Below, piece by piece: positions 11,996-24,567 of a stretch of DNA of 64,000 nt. Every line of letters starts with the position of its first letter. Position 1 is the stretch's first letter. The position numbers and the translations under genes are program-made. Under the pieces are notes generated by a model. That model was not told the DNA's origin, searched no databases, and saw nothing but the letters and a program-made list of their open reading frames with translations. The DNA is from Acanthococcus lagerstroemiae (lineage: Eukaryota; Arthropoda; Insecta; Hemiptera; Eriococcidae): contig CM063109.1 in NCBI GenBank assembly GCA_031841125.1, forward strand, positions 4,564,321-4,628,320, in the 5' to 3' direction.

Positions 11996-13885
11996 CATAT
12001 TCATTTTGTTTTCCTGTTCAGGTATCGTGGCCTAGTAAATGGGTTTCTGGTTACCTTCTCTGTTTGTCTGACTGCCTGCAATAACCACATTGGTATCAAC
12101 TCGTGGATTTTAATATTCCCTAACACACAGTGATGTTTTAGCTTATGCAGAGCGGGCCTAGGTCAAGTTGCATAAGAGAGCAGAGAATGCATACCATATA
12201 GCGGCCACCTATAAGGTTTAAAATATTTTATCTTGCAAACTTCTGAAATTTCGAAATGCTCGCCTGCTCAGTAACGCTTACAGCGAAGTTTTGATGATTG
12301 TGCGGTGATGACAGTATCTTAGCTAAACGAAGTTTTGTTGTACCCTCATGCCCTGGTTGAAATATCAAATGCCCTGGCGCACACAAGTAGTTACGAGGTA
12401 GTTACGGACTTGGACTTGACTTGTGTAAGGAAAGTGAAAAATGAAAACGTAATAAGGCAGTAAAGAAGATGAAATTTCTATGCTTGAGGAGTCTTCATTT
12501 TCACCTCAATAAATATGTTAAGATAGGGACATGAATCACCGAACAATAGGTAAATGTACAAAACTTGTAAGATATTAAACGTTAAAATATACCGAATAGC
12601 AGCCGAGTAATTTTCTTATCAGTTCATAAATGAATATATCAAGCAGCAGCAAAAGGTTTAGCTAAGTTACTTTTTTACTTTTACTAGAAGGTCTTTTTTT
12701 TTTTTTTTGAAAGTGCTAGTCAGGGCGGCGCGTCTGTCAGCAAGGGCTTCGTCGTGGTTGCCCTGGCGTTAGTTATGGGACGGATGCATGTTATATGTAC
12801 ATGAGATTAACAATGAAGTTTCGTAGAATTCATTAATATAATTGAAATTAATGACAATTGCAAATTAATATTACAATTTCCATCAGAAGTGGGGGTCTTC
12901 CATCAATCAAATGTAAGAATTATAGTCATTATTAAGATAATTATTGGTAATAAAAATGTATGGGAAAAAATCTATTAATTAAAATAATATTAGTATTAAA
13001 ATTTCCTCATAGTAAAAAAAAATCTGGCGCGCGGTAACATTGGAAATCTTGTCCTGAAGTTACCAGAAAAAGTTCTATTCGACGAAGCTTAAAGGATTTA
13101 GAATACAGCACCTTGTACAGAGTTGGCAAAAGAAAGAACGAAAAACAATATTTTTTTTTAACGATTAAAAAAGTTTTTGTTTCAACGGTATTTCTTGTTT
13201 ATTTTATCAAATACGTATTTTTTCAGATAAAAAACAATGTTTTAAATACATAACAATACGTTTTAAATATTTCTTGTTTTAAAAAATAAATGACCGTATT
13301 CATATTTCAAATTTTAGAACAACTTTTAGTTTAAAACTTGGTTCTTTATTAAGTCAGTTGGAGAAAAAAAATCAAAAATATGTTTAAATAGACATATTTT
13401 CAATCTCCCCCCCCCCACTATTTTGTTTAAAACGGACCAACTCATCTGTCTGGGTACTTTCGACGATCGTATCCTACCCTCAATGGCGGCAAGTATGCTA
13501 ATGCTCACAGGCTGGAGCACTACATGACAGTGCTTCAACACTACACGAAATAATTAACGTTTTATCGTAATTATCTTAAAACACATCACATCAATGTTAT
13601 TGGAGAAGTAAAAAGAAAAATTAATTGTCAACTACTCAACCAGGTTTGAATATTTTTTACCACGACTTTGCGCTACCTGGAATGGTTATCGCATTATCTG
13701 TTTACCCCTTTTTCAAATTTTTTATACCACTGAGTTCAGAAAAAACTTCGAGCATTACTTTAAAAACTTCAAGTTGCCGCGCCTCCCTACCCTCAAAGTT
13801 GACATTTTTTTAATTCACTCTTCCTGATTCACTAATTTCGTTTTTCAGCCAAGTTGTAACAATAATATCAGCTTTCATTTTATGA
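11996..13885. other. Noncoding DNA, no gene seen
   Basis: No coding or structural feature is supported. It includes T and A tracts and a run of 10 C at 13407-13416. Confidence 0.55.
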
Positions 13886-14189
13886 TATTCGCGTTTGGAC
13901 GCTAAAGAGTCGCTCTCTAGTGGCCTAATGAAATGCCGCGCGCTGATTGGTGTATTTGGATGAAAAGATGATCAGTGACAAAAATGTTCTGCAAAAAAAC
14001 TGAAGTTGGGCTTATCTGAAAGGAAATGATAAGGGCTAACACTTTAGTTCTTTTCAGTTTTCCATAAAAAGCAATATTGAAGATGCTAGACCTCATTTTA
14101 CTTGTACATGTTTTTGTGGTAAAGATATACCCTGATCATCTTTTCGTCCACGATACTAGCGCATCTACAGGAGTGTCCAAACGCGAATA
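13886..14189. mobile_element. MITE with TA flanks (Tc1/mariner-type)
   Basis: The ends are TA-ttcgcgtttggac (13886-13900) and the inverse gtccaaacgcgaa-TA (14175-14189). This fits a 300-bp element with a duplicated TA target. A second inner inverted block (gaaaagatgatcag) lies further inside both ends. There is no transposase. It sits immediately beside the stop codon of an RTE 3' stub. Confidence 0.75.
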
Positions 14190-14195
14190 CAAGTT

Positions 14196-14400
14196 AGTCA
14201 CATCAGTAGGTTCGCCGCTGGGCATAGACCTCCTCGATCTTTCTCCAGGCGTCTCTACTGGCCGTCATGAACGCGACCACCTAGTGCCTACATATCCCGT
14301 AATTTCCCTCCATCTCGTTCTCGGTGTTCCCCTTCATTTTTTAGGCTGATACCGGGTCCATGTTGTGGTTCTCGATCTCGCCACATGATCCGCAAAGTTG
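14196..14400 (-). pseudogene. RTE-type LINE reverse transcriptase, C-terminal stub
   Basis: The minus-strand translation gives RGTPRTRWREITG and, in another frame, DAWRKIEEVYAQRRT followed by a stop. These match the extreme C-terminus of RTE-type LINE polyproteins (GRPxTRW ... WRKLxEAYxQ). There is at least one frameshift and one stop. Only the last ~65 codons remain, as expected for a heavily 5'-truncated insertion. Confidence 0.7.
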
Positions 14401-16624
14401 AATTTTTTATTTTCACCCTGTATCTAATGTCTATTTATACCATTTTTAAAATAAATTACCCATCTGTAAAGACGGCTCACCCTGTTATTCAAGCGGATCG
14501 TTCCTATTTATGGCTTTTTTAGAACCGGGCCTGTCTGACGGAAAATCGTACAACACTTTTTACTTAGAATTCGCATGCTGTTAAAAAATTTAAGAAATCT
14601 GTGGCGTGAGACTTTCCATACGCTAATTTTGGCACCGTCCTCGGTAATTTTCCGTAAAATCCCACTTTGCACCTCGTTTTTCTATCGAAATCCCAGTTTT
14701 TATTTTATTTTCCCGTAAGACTATTTTCGTGTTATCAGATGTCAGTAATTTCTGTGATATGTACATCCACAAACTTTTATTTCAATGAAAGATGTCACCC
14801 TTTTGAGTTCGAATCCAGTCGTACGTCATTTTTCTGATAGAGATGACGTGCTTGTTTTCACTATTCGTCCTCGTTACAGCTGTTCTCGATGATAATAAAC
14901 TTACCTTTTCAGATACACCTTGTTCGCAGTTATAAACCTGTCAATAACGAACACACAATGTGACAATGAGCGCGCAAAAGCATTCGTCAGTTTCGCTGAC
15001 GAATAAGGTACCTATGCTTAGAACGCGGCTTATCTTGCGAGAATTTTCTCCCTTTCTCAAGTCATTAAATGCAGGAAATCTGATCAGTATAAACAATAAT
15101 CTGTTTTTCCTCACTGAGGGTTCTTCAATTTAAAGAGACTCCGCCATTACGAAGGGAATAATGATGCGGCGCTGAGATGAGAAAAAAGAAAAATGTACCA
15201 GACTGATAAAAGCGAATTCAGGGAAACTTCACAAAAGTCGCGTTGACAAGAGAATTTTAAATTAAAATCCGCTAAATGAAATAACGATTCCTATTAAGAG
15301 TACCATTAAGGGTAAATGGTTTTTCGTGCCTTCGCCTCGATGATATCGTCGTCTCTTTAAAGGTAAAACAAACATTTTTATTTCACGGAATGAAGATGTC
15401 CACCACCTTCGTTCCTAACTGGCAACTCGTTATTACAAATACCGCGGACGTTCGTTGAATAAATAACGAACAGAATACTGACGTTGTTGGAATGTGCCTT
15501 TGCCTTTTCTCTCCCCCTCTCTTCCCTCCTCCTTTCCGTTTCTCCTTTCCTATTTATTCTCTCGTTTCATTGTGAAGGCGAAAAATGCCGAATACAGGTA
15601 TTCGTATGGTCTTTCAACAGCGCTTTGAAGTCGCAATCCACCGTTGATAATAAAATTCACAATCGTCGGATTAGAGAAAGTTATTAAAATACCTAGGGAA
15701 AAAAACCAACGATACAATGCGGCGGTGATATAAAATAATACGACAGTCGGACAACCATTTCTCCGGGGAAAAATACGGCCATTGGGAAAGTCCAATCTCG
15801 GAGTGTTTTTGCTCTCCCTCGTCCTTCTCCTCCGCCCTAAATCTAACCTATTTCAATCCGCCATTGTATTGGCTGCATAGCGAATCTTTTTTCCAAGTTC
15901 TACGTCCCAACGAGCACTTCCCAGATAAATGTACCAAACGATGTGTAGAAATATGGCGAATGGCGATTTCAAGATATTAATTCCTTACAGAAAGCTGGTT
16001 GAAAGCACACGATGCTTCGTGGCGAATTGTATAGAATTTGAGACGTCTGGATGATGCAGCTGATATACTACGACATAGCTCGAATCCTAGCTGCTCATAG
16101 CTGCAAATGACTAGTACTTTTTCTTTCAAAATGCTGTCGTGAACTTGTAGCAAATTCCTGAAGAAATATTCGGAGTAATTTTGCCACAACTGGAGACCAG
16201 TTTCCGCGTATTAATAAGGATTGATTCATACTCTTTCTATAACTCTTTTTTTTTTTTTTTTTTGTACATAACACTCTTTAACCATGAGTCATATCGGAAA
16301 AATGTTGGACCACATCATTCTACCCTAAATGCCATCCAAAGATCGTCCTACCACTTTTAGTAATGGCTACCATTCATCGGCACTTTTAAATTGCTTGTTG
16401 TACAGTAAAACACCGATGATTCACAGTATTGACAGCGATTGAACAGTATCATATGACATGACCAGTAAAGAAATGAATAAGCAGGGAAAAACAGGAAACC
16501 AGCAGTAAATTAATGTATTGCGCTAAAAAAGAAGAAATATCACACTAATTAAATTAACATAAGTGAAGTAAAAATACAAAAGCAATATGCATTGTCCAAT
16601 AAAATTTGGGTGTTGGAAAATTAA
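14401..16624. other. Noncoding DNA, no gene seen
   Basis: No domain is recognisable on either strand. A 20-base poly(T) tract lies near 16244-16263. A B-box-like gagttcgaatcc at 14809-14820 has no A box at tRNA spacing. Confidence 0.55.
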
Positions 16625-17615
16625 AAAAGGTGTCATATCGGGGGAAGTAGCCCTAGGGCACATTCCAAAATCGTGGAGGGGTGTGAGAGTGGTGTTTTTG
16701 CCTAAACCAGGCAGAGACCCCTGCAAGGCCAAATCCTACAGCCCGATAAGTCTCTCATCATTCACGTTAAAAATCTTGGAAAGGCTGATAGACAGGCACC
16801 TAAGAGAGGTTACCCTAAAAAGGTTCCCACTAAATGAGAACCAGCATGCATATAGGACAGGCAAATCAGTAGAGCCATCGCTGCACTCACTTGTTACAGC
16901 AATCGAGAGAGGGATGACTGGCGGAGATTATGTCCTGGCAACATTCATGGATATACCGGGAGCGTTTGACGCAACCTCTCATGAATCCATAGAAACAGCC
17001 CTGAGAGAAAGGGAAGTGAAGGAAGGCTTAATAAACTGGATTGTATCTATGCTAAAAGGCAGGGAGATCCGGATAACATACCAACAAGAACGGATTCATG
17101 CAACTACCATCAGGGGCTGCCCACAAGGGGGAGTACTCTCTCCCCTACTGTGGAGCCTGGTGGTGGACAGTTTGCTGGAGGAGTTAAATGGGCAAAAAAT
17201 ATACACACAGGGCTACGCTGACGATTTGGCTGTGGTGGTAACCGGCAAATTTACGGGAACCATCGCGGAGTTAACGCAGTGGGGACTCCGATGGGTGGAA
17301 AAATGGTGTGTGAAAAAGGGGTTATCGATAAACCCGGACAAAACGGAGATCACTCTTTTCACCCGTAAAAGGAAAGGCAAGGAGTTGATCAAGGTGCAAT
17401 ACAAGGGAAGACCGTTAGCCCTCACAGGAAAGGTGAAGTACTTAGGAGTATATCTTGACGAAAAACTCTCCTGGAGGGATCACGTTTCAGATAATATAAG
17501 AAAAGGGATTGAGGCTCTTTGGGCTTGCCGCACCTATGTCGGCAGGACCTGGGGACTCTCTCCCAAAATGATGCACTGGATATATACCGGTGTAATACGC
17601 CCCAATGGAGGAAGT
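16625..17615 (+). mobile_element. R1/Jockey-superfamily LINE reverse transcriptase, open but truncated at both ends
   Basis: An uninterrupted frame covers the reverse transcriptase fingers, palm and thumb. The order is WRGVRVVFLPKPG, YSPISLSSFTLKILERLIDR, the first catalytic block FMDIPGAFDA, RGCPQGGVLSPLLW, the catalytic GYADD box, SINPDKTEITLFTRKRK, KYLGVYLDEKLSWRDH and WGLSPKMMHWIYTGVIRP. The apurinic endonuclease before it and the RNase H/zinc knuckle after it are missing. Homology stops abruptly after VIRP near 17605, and the first ~14 codons of the open frame are unrelated. Catalytic residues are intact and there are no stops, unlike the other LINEs here. A recent rearrangement of a young copy is the simplest reading. 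Clade assignment (R1 versus Jockey) is tentative. Confidence 0.92.
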
Positions 17616-17974
17616 TTACGTTTCTCAAAAACTAAATTCCTGAGCGATGACCTTCAGAAAAATTTTTCACCAAGTTTTGGATAGGTACTTCTTACTTCAA
17701 TACAAGAAAAGGAACAACTTTTTTCGGCCGAACCATTTTTGTTTTTGTGGAACAGTATTTTCAGTATTTCTTAAAACAGAAGGATAAATTTCCAAATAGA
17801 AAATCCTTGTTGAATTTCACCCTTGTTCAGTGACCCCTCAAAATTATTTGATCTCGCAAAAATTTTGGCTGGCGTGTTTTGACACCGACTGGAACACATT
17901 TGTATTCTGAGGCCGACAGATGCTAAAAAAAAGTTGTGTTGTGACGCATGCTGGCAAAAAGCACCTTCTCATTT
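17616..17974. other. Noncoding DNA
   Basis: No feature recognised between the LINE fragment and the short tandem repeat. Confidence 0.5.
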
Positions 17975-18190
17975 TCAGTGAACTTTAGGAATATTTTAAA
18001 CTTTTCCAGACTTGTTTAAGGCTCTTTATAGCTTTTCCATAGCAATTTTGACCTAATTCATTAAACTTATTAACGAACTCTTTAGAAGACTCGATAAGGT
18101 TCTTCAAGACTCTTCCATACCTGTTTAAGATCTATTCAATCTTTCCAGGCAAGCTTTTTTGTGATCCTATAGGACTTTCACAATAGTCAC
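17975..18190 (-). repeat. Degenerate ~40-bp tandem repeat, cttcaagactcttcc type
   Basis: Successive imperfect units of the form gactcttcca-acctgtttaag occur here. They are the reverse complement of the units at 35370-35920 (agtcttgaagag, agtctggaaagtttt). Confidence 0.6.
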
Positions 18191-18734
18191 TGTGAAATTC
18201 TTCTCTCTAAGAAGACCAACTGCCCTTATCACTCCTGGTGCCCGAATATCCGTATCTGATTACGATGCTGAAATACAGACACAGGAAGGAACTTTTCTTT
18301 GCAGGATTTTTTCATTCCGCGACGGACTTCAGCAGACGTTTGTCAATTTCCTGTAGACTTGTTTCCCAACTAACCCCAATTTCCCTTCCTAGGAAATTTC
18401 TCGTCACCAAGTCTCCAACCCTCAGATCCCATAGGAATAGTGGGGTGCTTTAAATTCCATTAGCTTTAAAATACGTAAGCAGTAACAATTCATGGCTGGT
18501 TTTAAGGGGGTGGGGGATTCGGGGATAATTCTTCTTTACCACCCATGATGAGAATTTTTCATAGAAATACTCAGAAAATTTGAAAAAATTTTGCTAGCTT
18601 TGCTCGTAAATGAGTGCACTGTATCACTTTTAAGGGTCAACACCATAAAATGCATCTCGTAGAAGAATTCTGCACTGAGCCTGTAAGAACAAAATTTTCG
18701 AGCTCGCAGAATTCATCTTTGATTTCAATTTCTC

Positions 18735-18986
18735 AAAGGAACCGGTGGATGTTGAAATTCAACTCGGATTTGACAGACATGAAAAGAATTCATTCTGGAA
18801 TGAATTCCCTTCTCCAGATTTTGTCAAGTTCATCATGGTTACAATTTCTCGATGTTCCTGATGTTGGAATGAATTCTTTTCTGTTGCAACAAATCGGCCA
18901 ACTCTTTTTACTGCGGAAACATGTACTTAACTCAATTTTGGTTAAAATTGGAATGAATTCCTTTCAACATCCACCAGTTCAAAGGG
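18735..18986. mobile_element. Candidate MITE with ggtggatgttgaaa inverted ends
   Basis: A 14-bp perfect match (18744-18757 against the inverse of 18962-18975) lies within about 24 bp of weaker inverted similarity. The interior holds several copies of the palindrome-like gaatgaattc. No target duplication was recognised. An open frame through the region (18614-18991) has no domain. Confidence 0.55.
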
Positions 18987-19299
18987 TGTAGGGTACAAAA
19001 CAACCTCAAAAATGAATTAAAGAACTCAAAAAAACTTTAGTACTGATATATGGGAAACTACGAATACTAATTTCCAGATTTCCATTCCATACCTCCACAG
19101 GTCTTTAGGAGTAATATGGGGGGTATCCAAAACAGTTACAAAAATGGGTTCAGCGTATAACTTAAACATATTTTTATTACTTCGATTATCCTATGATATT
19201 TAGGTAGGTATATCAAGTGTAATTCATGAAGGGGTATGTGACTCCAACTTAAATATACAGTATATGGAAAATGCGCAACTCGATTTACAAATGTGGTAG

Positions 19300-19886
19300 C
19301 TAGAACAAGAGTCGTGGCCTCTTGAGACGATGAATCACAGAGGGGTTGTCCAATAGCTCAATAGCTCTGGTATTAGGATGCTTATGGAGTCGCAGTTTGT
19401 AGTTTTCGCACATAGTTGCTTGATAAGTCTCGAGCTGTATGGATATTCAGGTCATTTAGCAGGTTAATGTTCTTGATAGCGTTTTGTCGTCTCTCCAGGA
19501 TATCGATATTGAATCGGCTAGCTGTGCACCATACTGTCGCTGCATATGTTTAGATAGGACGAATAACCATTGTGTATACAGGAGGCGTTTGTTTTCCAGC
19601 GACAGCAAAGAATATTTTCTCATAGTGGGCTCGGTATTTGAGCCAGGTGGCTTTGGATTTCGCAAGGATGTGGTCTCTCCAAGTTAGCCTTTAGTCAAAG
19701 TAGATTCTGAGATATTTTACCGAAGATTGGAAGGGAATGACGTTTCCATTCAGCACCACCGAAATTGGTCGTTTCTTACAGAGTGTGAAATTAATGTGAG
19801 CCGATTTGTTTGTGTTGATCGCTATCTTCCAACGAGCGGTCCATCTGGAAAGTTTGTCCAAATGAGTTTGCAGTGAATTATTAAAT
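19300..19886 (-). pseudogene. Jockey-clade LINE, reverse transcriptase 3' part, decayed
   Basis: The minus strand encodes NSLQTHLDKLSRWTARWKIA, NTNKSAHINFTLCKKRP, VVLNGNVIPFQSSVKYL, RLTWRDHILAKSKATWLKYR, TYAATVWCTASRFNIDILER and a C-terminus HKHPNTRAIELLDNPSVIHR. This is the order seen after the catalytic box in Jockey-type ORF2. Two in-frame TAA codons and one frameshift near the C-terminus break it. The catalytic region and endonuclease are absent (5' truncation). The natural stop is at 19300-19302. Confidence 0.88.
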
Positions 19887-21862
19887 AATACATACTTGAC
19901 CCATTTCCGGAAAAGGTAGCCAAGTCAGAAAGTAAATTTTACAAGAGAGTAAAAAAAGAAAGGCAAGTAAATTTTGTATAAATTTGTTTTCTGTTGGAAA
20001 AAGCTTCCTGTATACCTTGAAAATGTGTTAAATGAGATAATATCCTGAAACTCGTTTAATCAAATTTTTATGCATTTTACTGTCAATACTTGGAATTTAC
20101 GTGTAATTTCAATGTGATTTGTCTAGTTGCTTGTTATTAGACTGGCTTTTTCGTTGAATCAGTAAAGACAAACCTTTAGCGGAATTTTTTCAAAATAAAA
20201 ATGTCTAAATTCGCATTTCAAACTTACGTATCATCACAGGCCTTGTAGCTAAGAAGCTCCGAGTAATCTTAAAATTTTCAGTATGACTTTCTCTATCGTA
20301 GCAGTCAAAAAATTCAATCGATTTTCCCGACTTGGGTTTCCTTTTTCCGAAATGGGTCACACGTGGCCCGTATTCCAAAACAGCAACGTTTTGAGAATCG
20401 AGGAAACCTTTCCATTCTTCATGAGGTGTGATAACTTCGATTGATGGTTTTCATGGGAAGTTAACGAGTAGGAACACTATCAAAGTTCGAAAACTGTCGG
20501 TCTATTAGCCTTCGAGCTGTAGGGCCGAAAAGTGGGGAAGGTCGTGGATTAAAGGCAGTTCGTGATAGGAAGACAGATGAGCTCTAAAATTCTATGTTGT
20601 CGTCCCAAAACCGTCCCTATAGCGGAAAATTTTCATTTTCTCGGTCCAGATAATGCATATGAATTTATCGCATCTAACTTGATAAACCTAAACAATGAGA
20701 TTTTACTCTCATTCAAGTTTTATCCTGTTCCACTAGCGAAAAGATAATCTGCAACATTTGGGAGATGCGTAATGTGCTTCTTCACCAAGTGGCGCCAAAA
20801 AACACACTTTGGTAATTTGAGACTAAGGGCACTTTGTGAATCAGGTCTTCGCCTGTATTCACGGCGAATAAGAAAAATTAGAATAAAATAAATTCATAGG
20901 TACTAGAACTGTGTGTCATGCCGCGAATTTCACGCAAGAAGCAGTAGCACATCCAGGAAACAGTTCTGGGAGGGGTAATTGAGAACTTATTTCGGTATAT
21001 GGCTCAAATTTGGCTCAAATTTTGGAAACCAAACTGGCGTCGTGTATTTTCGGTTGTTTTTGAATAGAATCATCAATGCACTCCCGGAAGTCGTGTTCTC
21101 TGAAATCCTCGTGCACTCGCTAAAAGTGCTGTATTTATTTATCTGAAAAAGGAACAAGTTTCTTGGGAGGTTTCGCTACTTTTTCCACAAATATCAGCTT
21201 GCGAGGTCGTGAAGAGTTAAATTTCATACTTCCATAAGGGGAATCTAATGTCGAACTCTCATTTCCTTTCGACATGGATTAATTTTATTTAAGAAGTTCC
21301 TTGCTATTTTATGTACAATATTTGGAAGTAAACAGGGAAGAAATGAAGGGATCTGTAACTCACATTCAGATACTTACAAAATAATGCTTACTTTCTTGAT
21401 TCCTTAAATTCACTTTAAAAAAACAGTGTTTTCGTATAATATGATCATAAAGCATAAGAGATTCGAGAAAAAAGTATAAATTATGTGTTTATTACGAATG
21501 CGAGCGCATTTCTCAAATTAGGACACGTCTTGCACTTTTTTCTTCTTTCTTTCCTCTCGTTAAACCGTTTTTGATAAACTGAAGAAAGCTAATTGGGCTC
21601 CTTAAACAATTCTTTTTGAATATATCCAAAATTTACCCATTCTTGAACGGCATGTATACCTATATTCCCTTCGGAAAACAAGGCGCATTAAACTTCAACA
21701 TCAAAATTCATGTGAGTAGTTTCTGCACTAAAATAAATAAGAAAATGTACAGAAGATTTTTAACACAGTCGAAGCTGAAAGAATAAGCGCAAATTTTGAT
21801 GAAACATAGGTCGCTGTTGATGCAATGCGTACAGAATATAAAATCATATTGGTTAGGGGTGT
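19887..21862. other. Noncoding DNA, no gene seen
   Basis: No coding, RNA or terminal-repeat signal could be supported on either strand. Confidence 0.55.
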
Positions 21863-21975
21863 AGGTGTGGTGGGACATATGGCGATGCATGCATGCCAAA
21901 GTGGCCCCTGAGACACCGCACCGCCAGCCTCGGAAACTACGCTTTCGAGTATCGCATCAGTGGCTGAAGGGACAT
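21863..21975 (+). repeat. Dispersed ~110-bp repeat, copy B
   Basis: Same orientation as copy A. It contains tatggcgatgcatgcatgcc, then gagacaccgca, then the core ctttcgagtatcgcatcagt at 21942-21961. Confidence 0.75.
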
Positions 21976-23477
21976 GATTAGGGGTCGTACCACAGATTTT
22001 AAATTGAAGAATACGTGTTTCCCTCGTCATGCAAAAACCTGAATCTCGCATTTTGCGATGCCTTTCTCAATTAACGAGGAAGGTCGGTATTTTGGGAACT
22101 TGGCCGAGAAAGAACGCGAATTTCATTAATACTTTTGAAATCAAAATACCGTGCATTCGAAGAAAGTATAAAACTACCTTATTCAGAGAAAAGGCTGGAA
22201 AAAGGAAATCTAAAAGGAAAAATGCTCGTTATAATTCGTTAGTTAATTTGAAGTAGATGTACTCTACTTTATTAAAGAGGTCGTTTCCAGCCGAATGATC
22301 ACTGTATTCTATGAATAGAATCTCCTAAAAATAAAAGAATTCGCGTCTAACTGACGTTCATTGTAAAAGCTGACGCAAAGGTCGTATTCAAGAAAAAATA
22401 CAATAAATTTATGCGCATATTTGCGACGTTTCTGAACTCGTGCCAGGCAGGCTCGTAACCGATTCAGAAAAATTGAATACGAGAGGGCGGCTATTTCCAC
22501 TTATTATACACGGAAGATTGCGACCCGAGTCCTAAATATATTTTATGTTTTTTGCCGCGTATATTTTTCTGCCCGCGATAACGTAATTTTATGCGAATAT
22601 TCAGCCGAGTGATACACGTATTCCTCCGAAGGGTATCAAGTTAACAAATTGTTTTCGAGGAAAATAGAATATTTGAGCCGGCTGTGCTCGTTCTTTTGAT
22701 ACCTTGTTTACGAACGCATAAAAGCGTAATAACGTTACTTGATGCCGTTTTCAGTTAGAGCGTAGGCAGAGGAAAACACCCCCGAATAGGGGGGCTCGAT
22801 TTCATTTCTGCGTTGTACCACAGCAAAGGCGAATCGCCAACAAATGACTGGACCCTTTCCCGTTAGTGTGTAATGGGAATTTCAATTACGTTTTATGGCC
22901 GAGACGTTTTGTTCGTAAAGGTCGGTTTTTGACCCGCTTTCTAACACGTACGGCTCTTATCGACGATTGTAAATACCAAATTACAAATGACTATAACCCA
23001 AATCGGGAAATTATAGAGACCGCGTGGCACAATTTTTCATCGGGAATTTTCGCTCGAATTTGGCTCATCTCGAGCTTAAGCCCAAATAAGTTTGTAGGTA
23101 TTTTGATGGTCTCAGATACATTTTAATACGTATCAAACGATAAAGAAGCTAAGTTGAGAACCAACATCTACCAGGTGCCAAACAATGTCAAATAGTTGGT
23201 TCGAAAAGGTAATTAGTACTCGTTATTGTATGTACGTATAACAGCAATATAGCTGTTGTGAAAGGAATAGAGCTTCATAGATTAACCCAGACACGAAATG
23301 GAAATACGAGAAATCGGTCACTGGATTTTCAGATACATTTTTGAAGTAATCTTGACCCAGTTTCCAGTTCCAAGCACTCTGCTGGCGGGCCACTCAAATT
23401 AGAGTGAAAATGGACAAAGAAATTAGCTGAACGAGATAAAAGATTATTTTAGAAGTTATTGGTAGTGGTACCTCATG
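21976..23477. other. Noncoding DNA, no gene seen
   Basis: No gene is recognised. The block around 22500-22850 is richer in CpG than its surroundings, but nothing supports a function. Confidence 0.5.
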
Positions 23478-23590
23478 AGACATCCCTCTGATCACCGATG
23501 CGATACTCGAAAGGGTAGTTTCCGAGGTCAGAAGTGCGGTAGCTGGGGAGCTAATTTGGCATGCGTGCATCGGCATACGGTCTACACCTC
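23478..23590 (-). repeat. Dispersed ~110-bp repeat, copy C (inverted)
   Basis: Reverse complement of the copies at 1445, 21863 and 28195. The core appears as cgatgcgatactcgaaag near 23496-23513. It lies 1.5 kb from copy B in opposite orientation. Confidence 0.75.
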
Positions 23591-23879
23591 ATATCCGTAA
23601 AAACTTTACCACCTTATATCGTTTGCTAATTTTTTAGCGGGGTTAGATACTCTCACATCATATGCTCCGCTGTGCATAAACACCGGCCTTATTTAAGAGA
23701 TAGTTGAAGTTTCGTAATTTCTTCAGCGGAGCCGAGTTGTGTGAGCAACAAGGATACTGATTACCCGCGTACATTTGAGATTTTTTCCAACGTTCTCCTC
23801 TCACTCCTTAGATAGATGCTATATAGATCAAAAAAGCTCTATTTTTGTGTTTCAGTGGTTGTATAAAGGATGTTAGAAG

Positions 23880-24300
23880 TAGTAACATTTTTATTAGCTT
23901 GAATAATAAAAATAAGGTATCATCTTCTAGGGAGATGGGGTCAAGGTCACTGAGTTCAGTTTGATGTTAGTTTGAACCTCGATTAAAAATTGTAGCACCA
24001 GGGGAGAAATTGATGATAAAATGCCTTAAAATAAAATATGGATATCTAAGCATAGGTTTTCAAGGTTGCTGAAATGAATTTTGATATTGATTTGCTTCTA
24101 TTTTGAGACTTTCTGTACCAGAAGTGGGGTGGGGTTGAAATGGAGAAAATCGAAAAATAAAATATGAATGTTATGCTGGTAGTTTTCAGAGTCGGCCAGT
24201 TCATTTTTGGTATCAGATTGGCCGTTAGTTCAAAGTGGTAGCACCAGGGGAGGGAACTGATATTGTTTGTCACTGTATTTCAGTTTTTGACAGCCACTTA
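23880..24300 (+). repeat. Degenerate ~125-bp tandem repeat (family P), locus 1
   Basis: About three diverged units. Each contains a tttcaaggtcactgaattca-like block, a ttttggtatca block and an attgtagcaccaggggagg-like block. Related units recur at 44200-44470, 52640-53170 and 53800-54330. Confidence 0.65.
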
Positions 24301-24337
24301 TCAGCTAGGTTTAAATTTATCAAAATGAGCTCAGTGA

Positions 24338-24567
24338 CAAGGACGTACCGATAGGGTGACAGGGGGGCAACTTCTGCCCCCCTCGTATGAATTCTTCACT
24401 CAGCAGTTGGGAAAATTTACCATTTCAGCTAGGCGAATTGGAAAAATTCAACAAGTTACAAGGTTTTTTTTTTGCTTTGATACTTGGGAATTCTGAGTTG
24501 GGTCAGTTGGGACTTTCACAATTTTTACCCCCCCCCCCCTCAGGAAGAACTCTTCCGTACGTCCCTG
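24338..24567. mobile_element. hAT-type MITE, 230 bp
   Basis: The right end read inward is cagggacgtacggaag and the left end is caaggacgtaccgatag. Flanking octamers are ctcagtga and cccagcga, which match at 6 of 8 positions as expected for an aged 8-bp duplication. A run of 12 C (24528-24539) lies just inside the right end. There is no transposase. Confidence 0.75.

Noticed and set aside
14800..14830. B-box-like gagttcgaatcc suggesting a tRNA or SINE
   Set aside because: No A box at tRNA spacing and no cloverleaf pairing.
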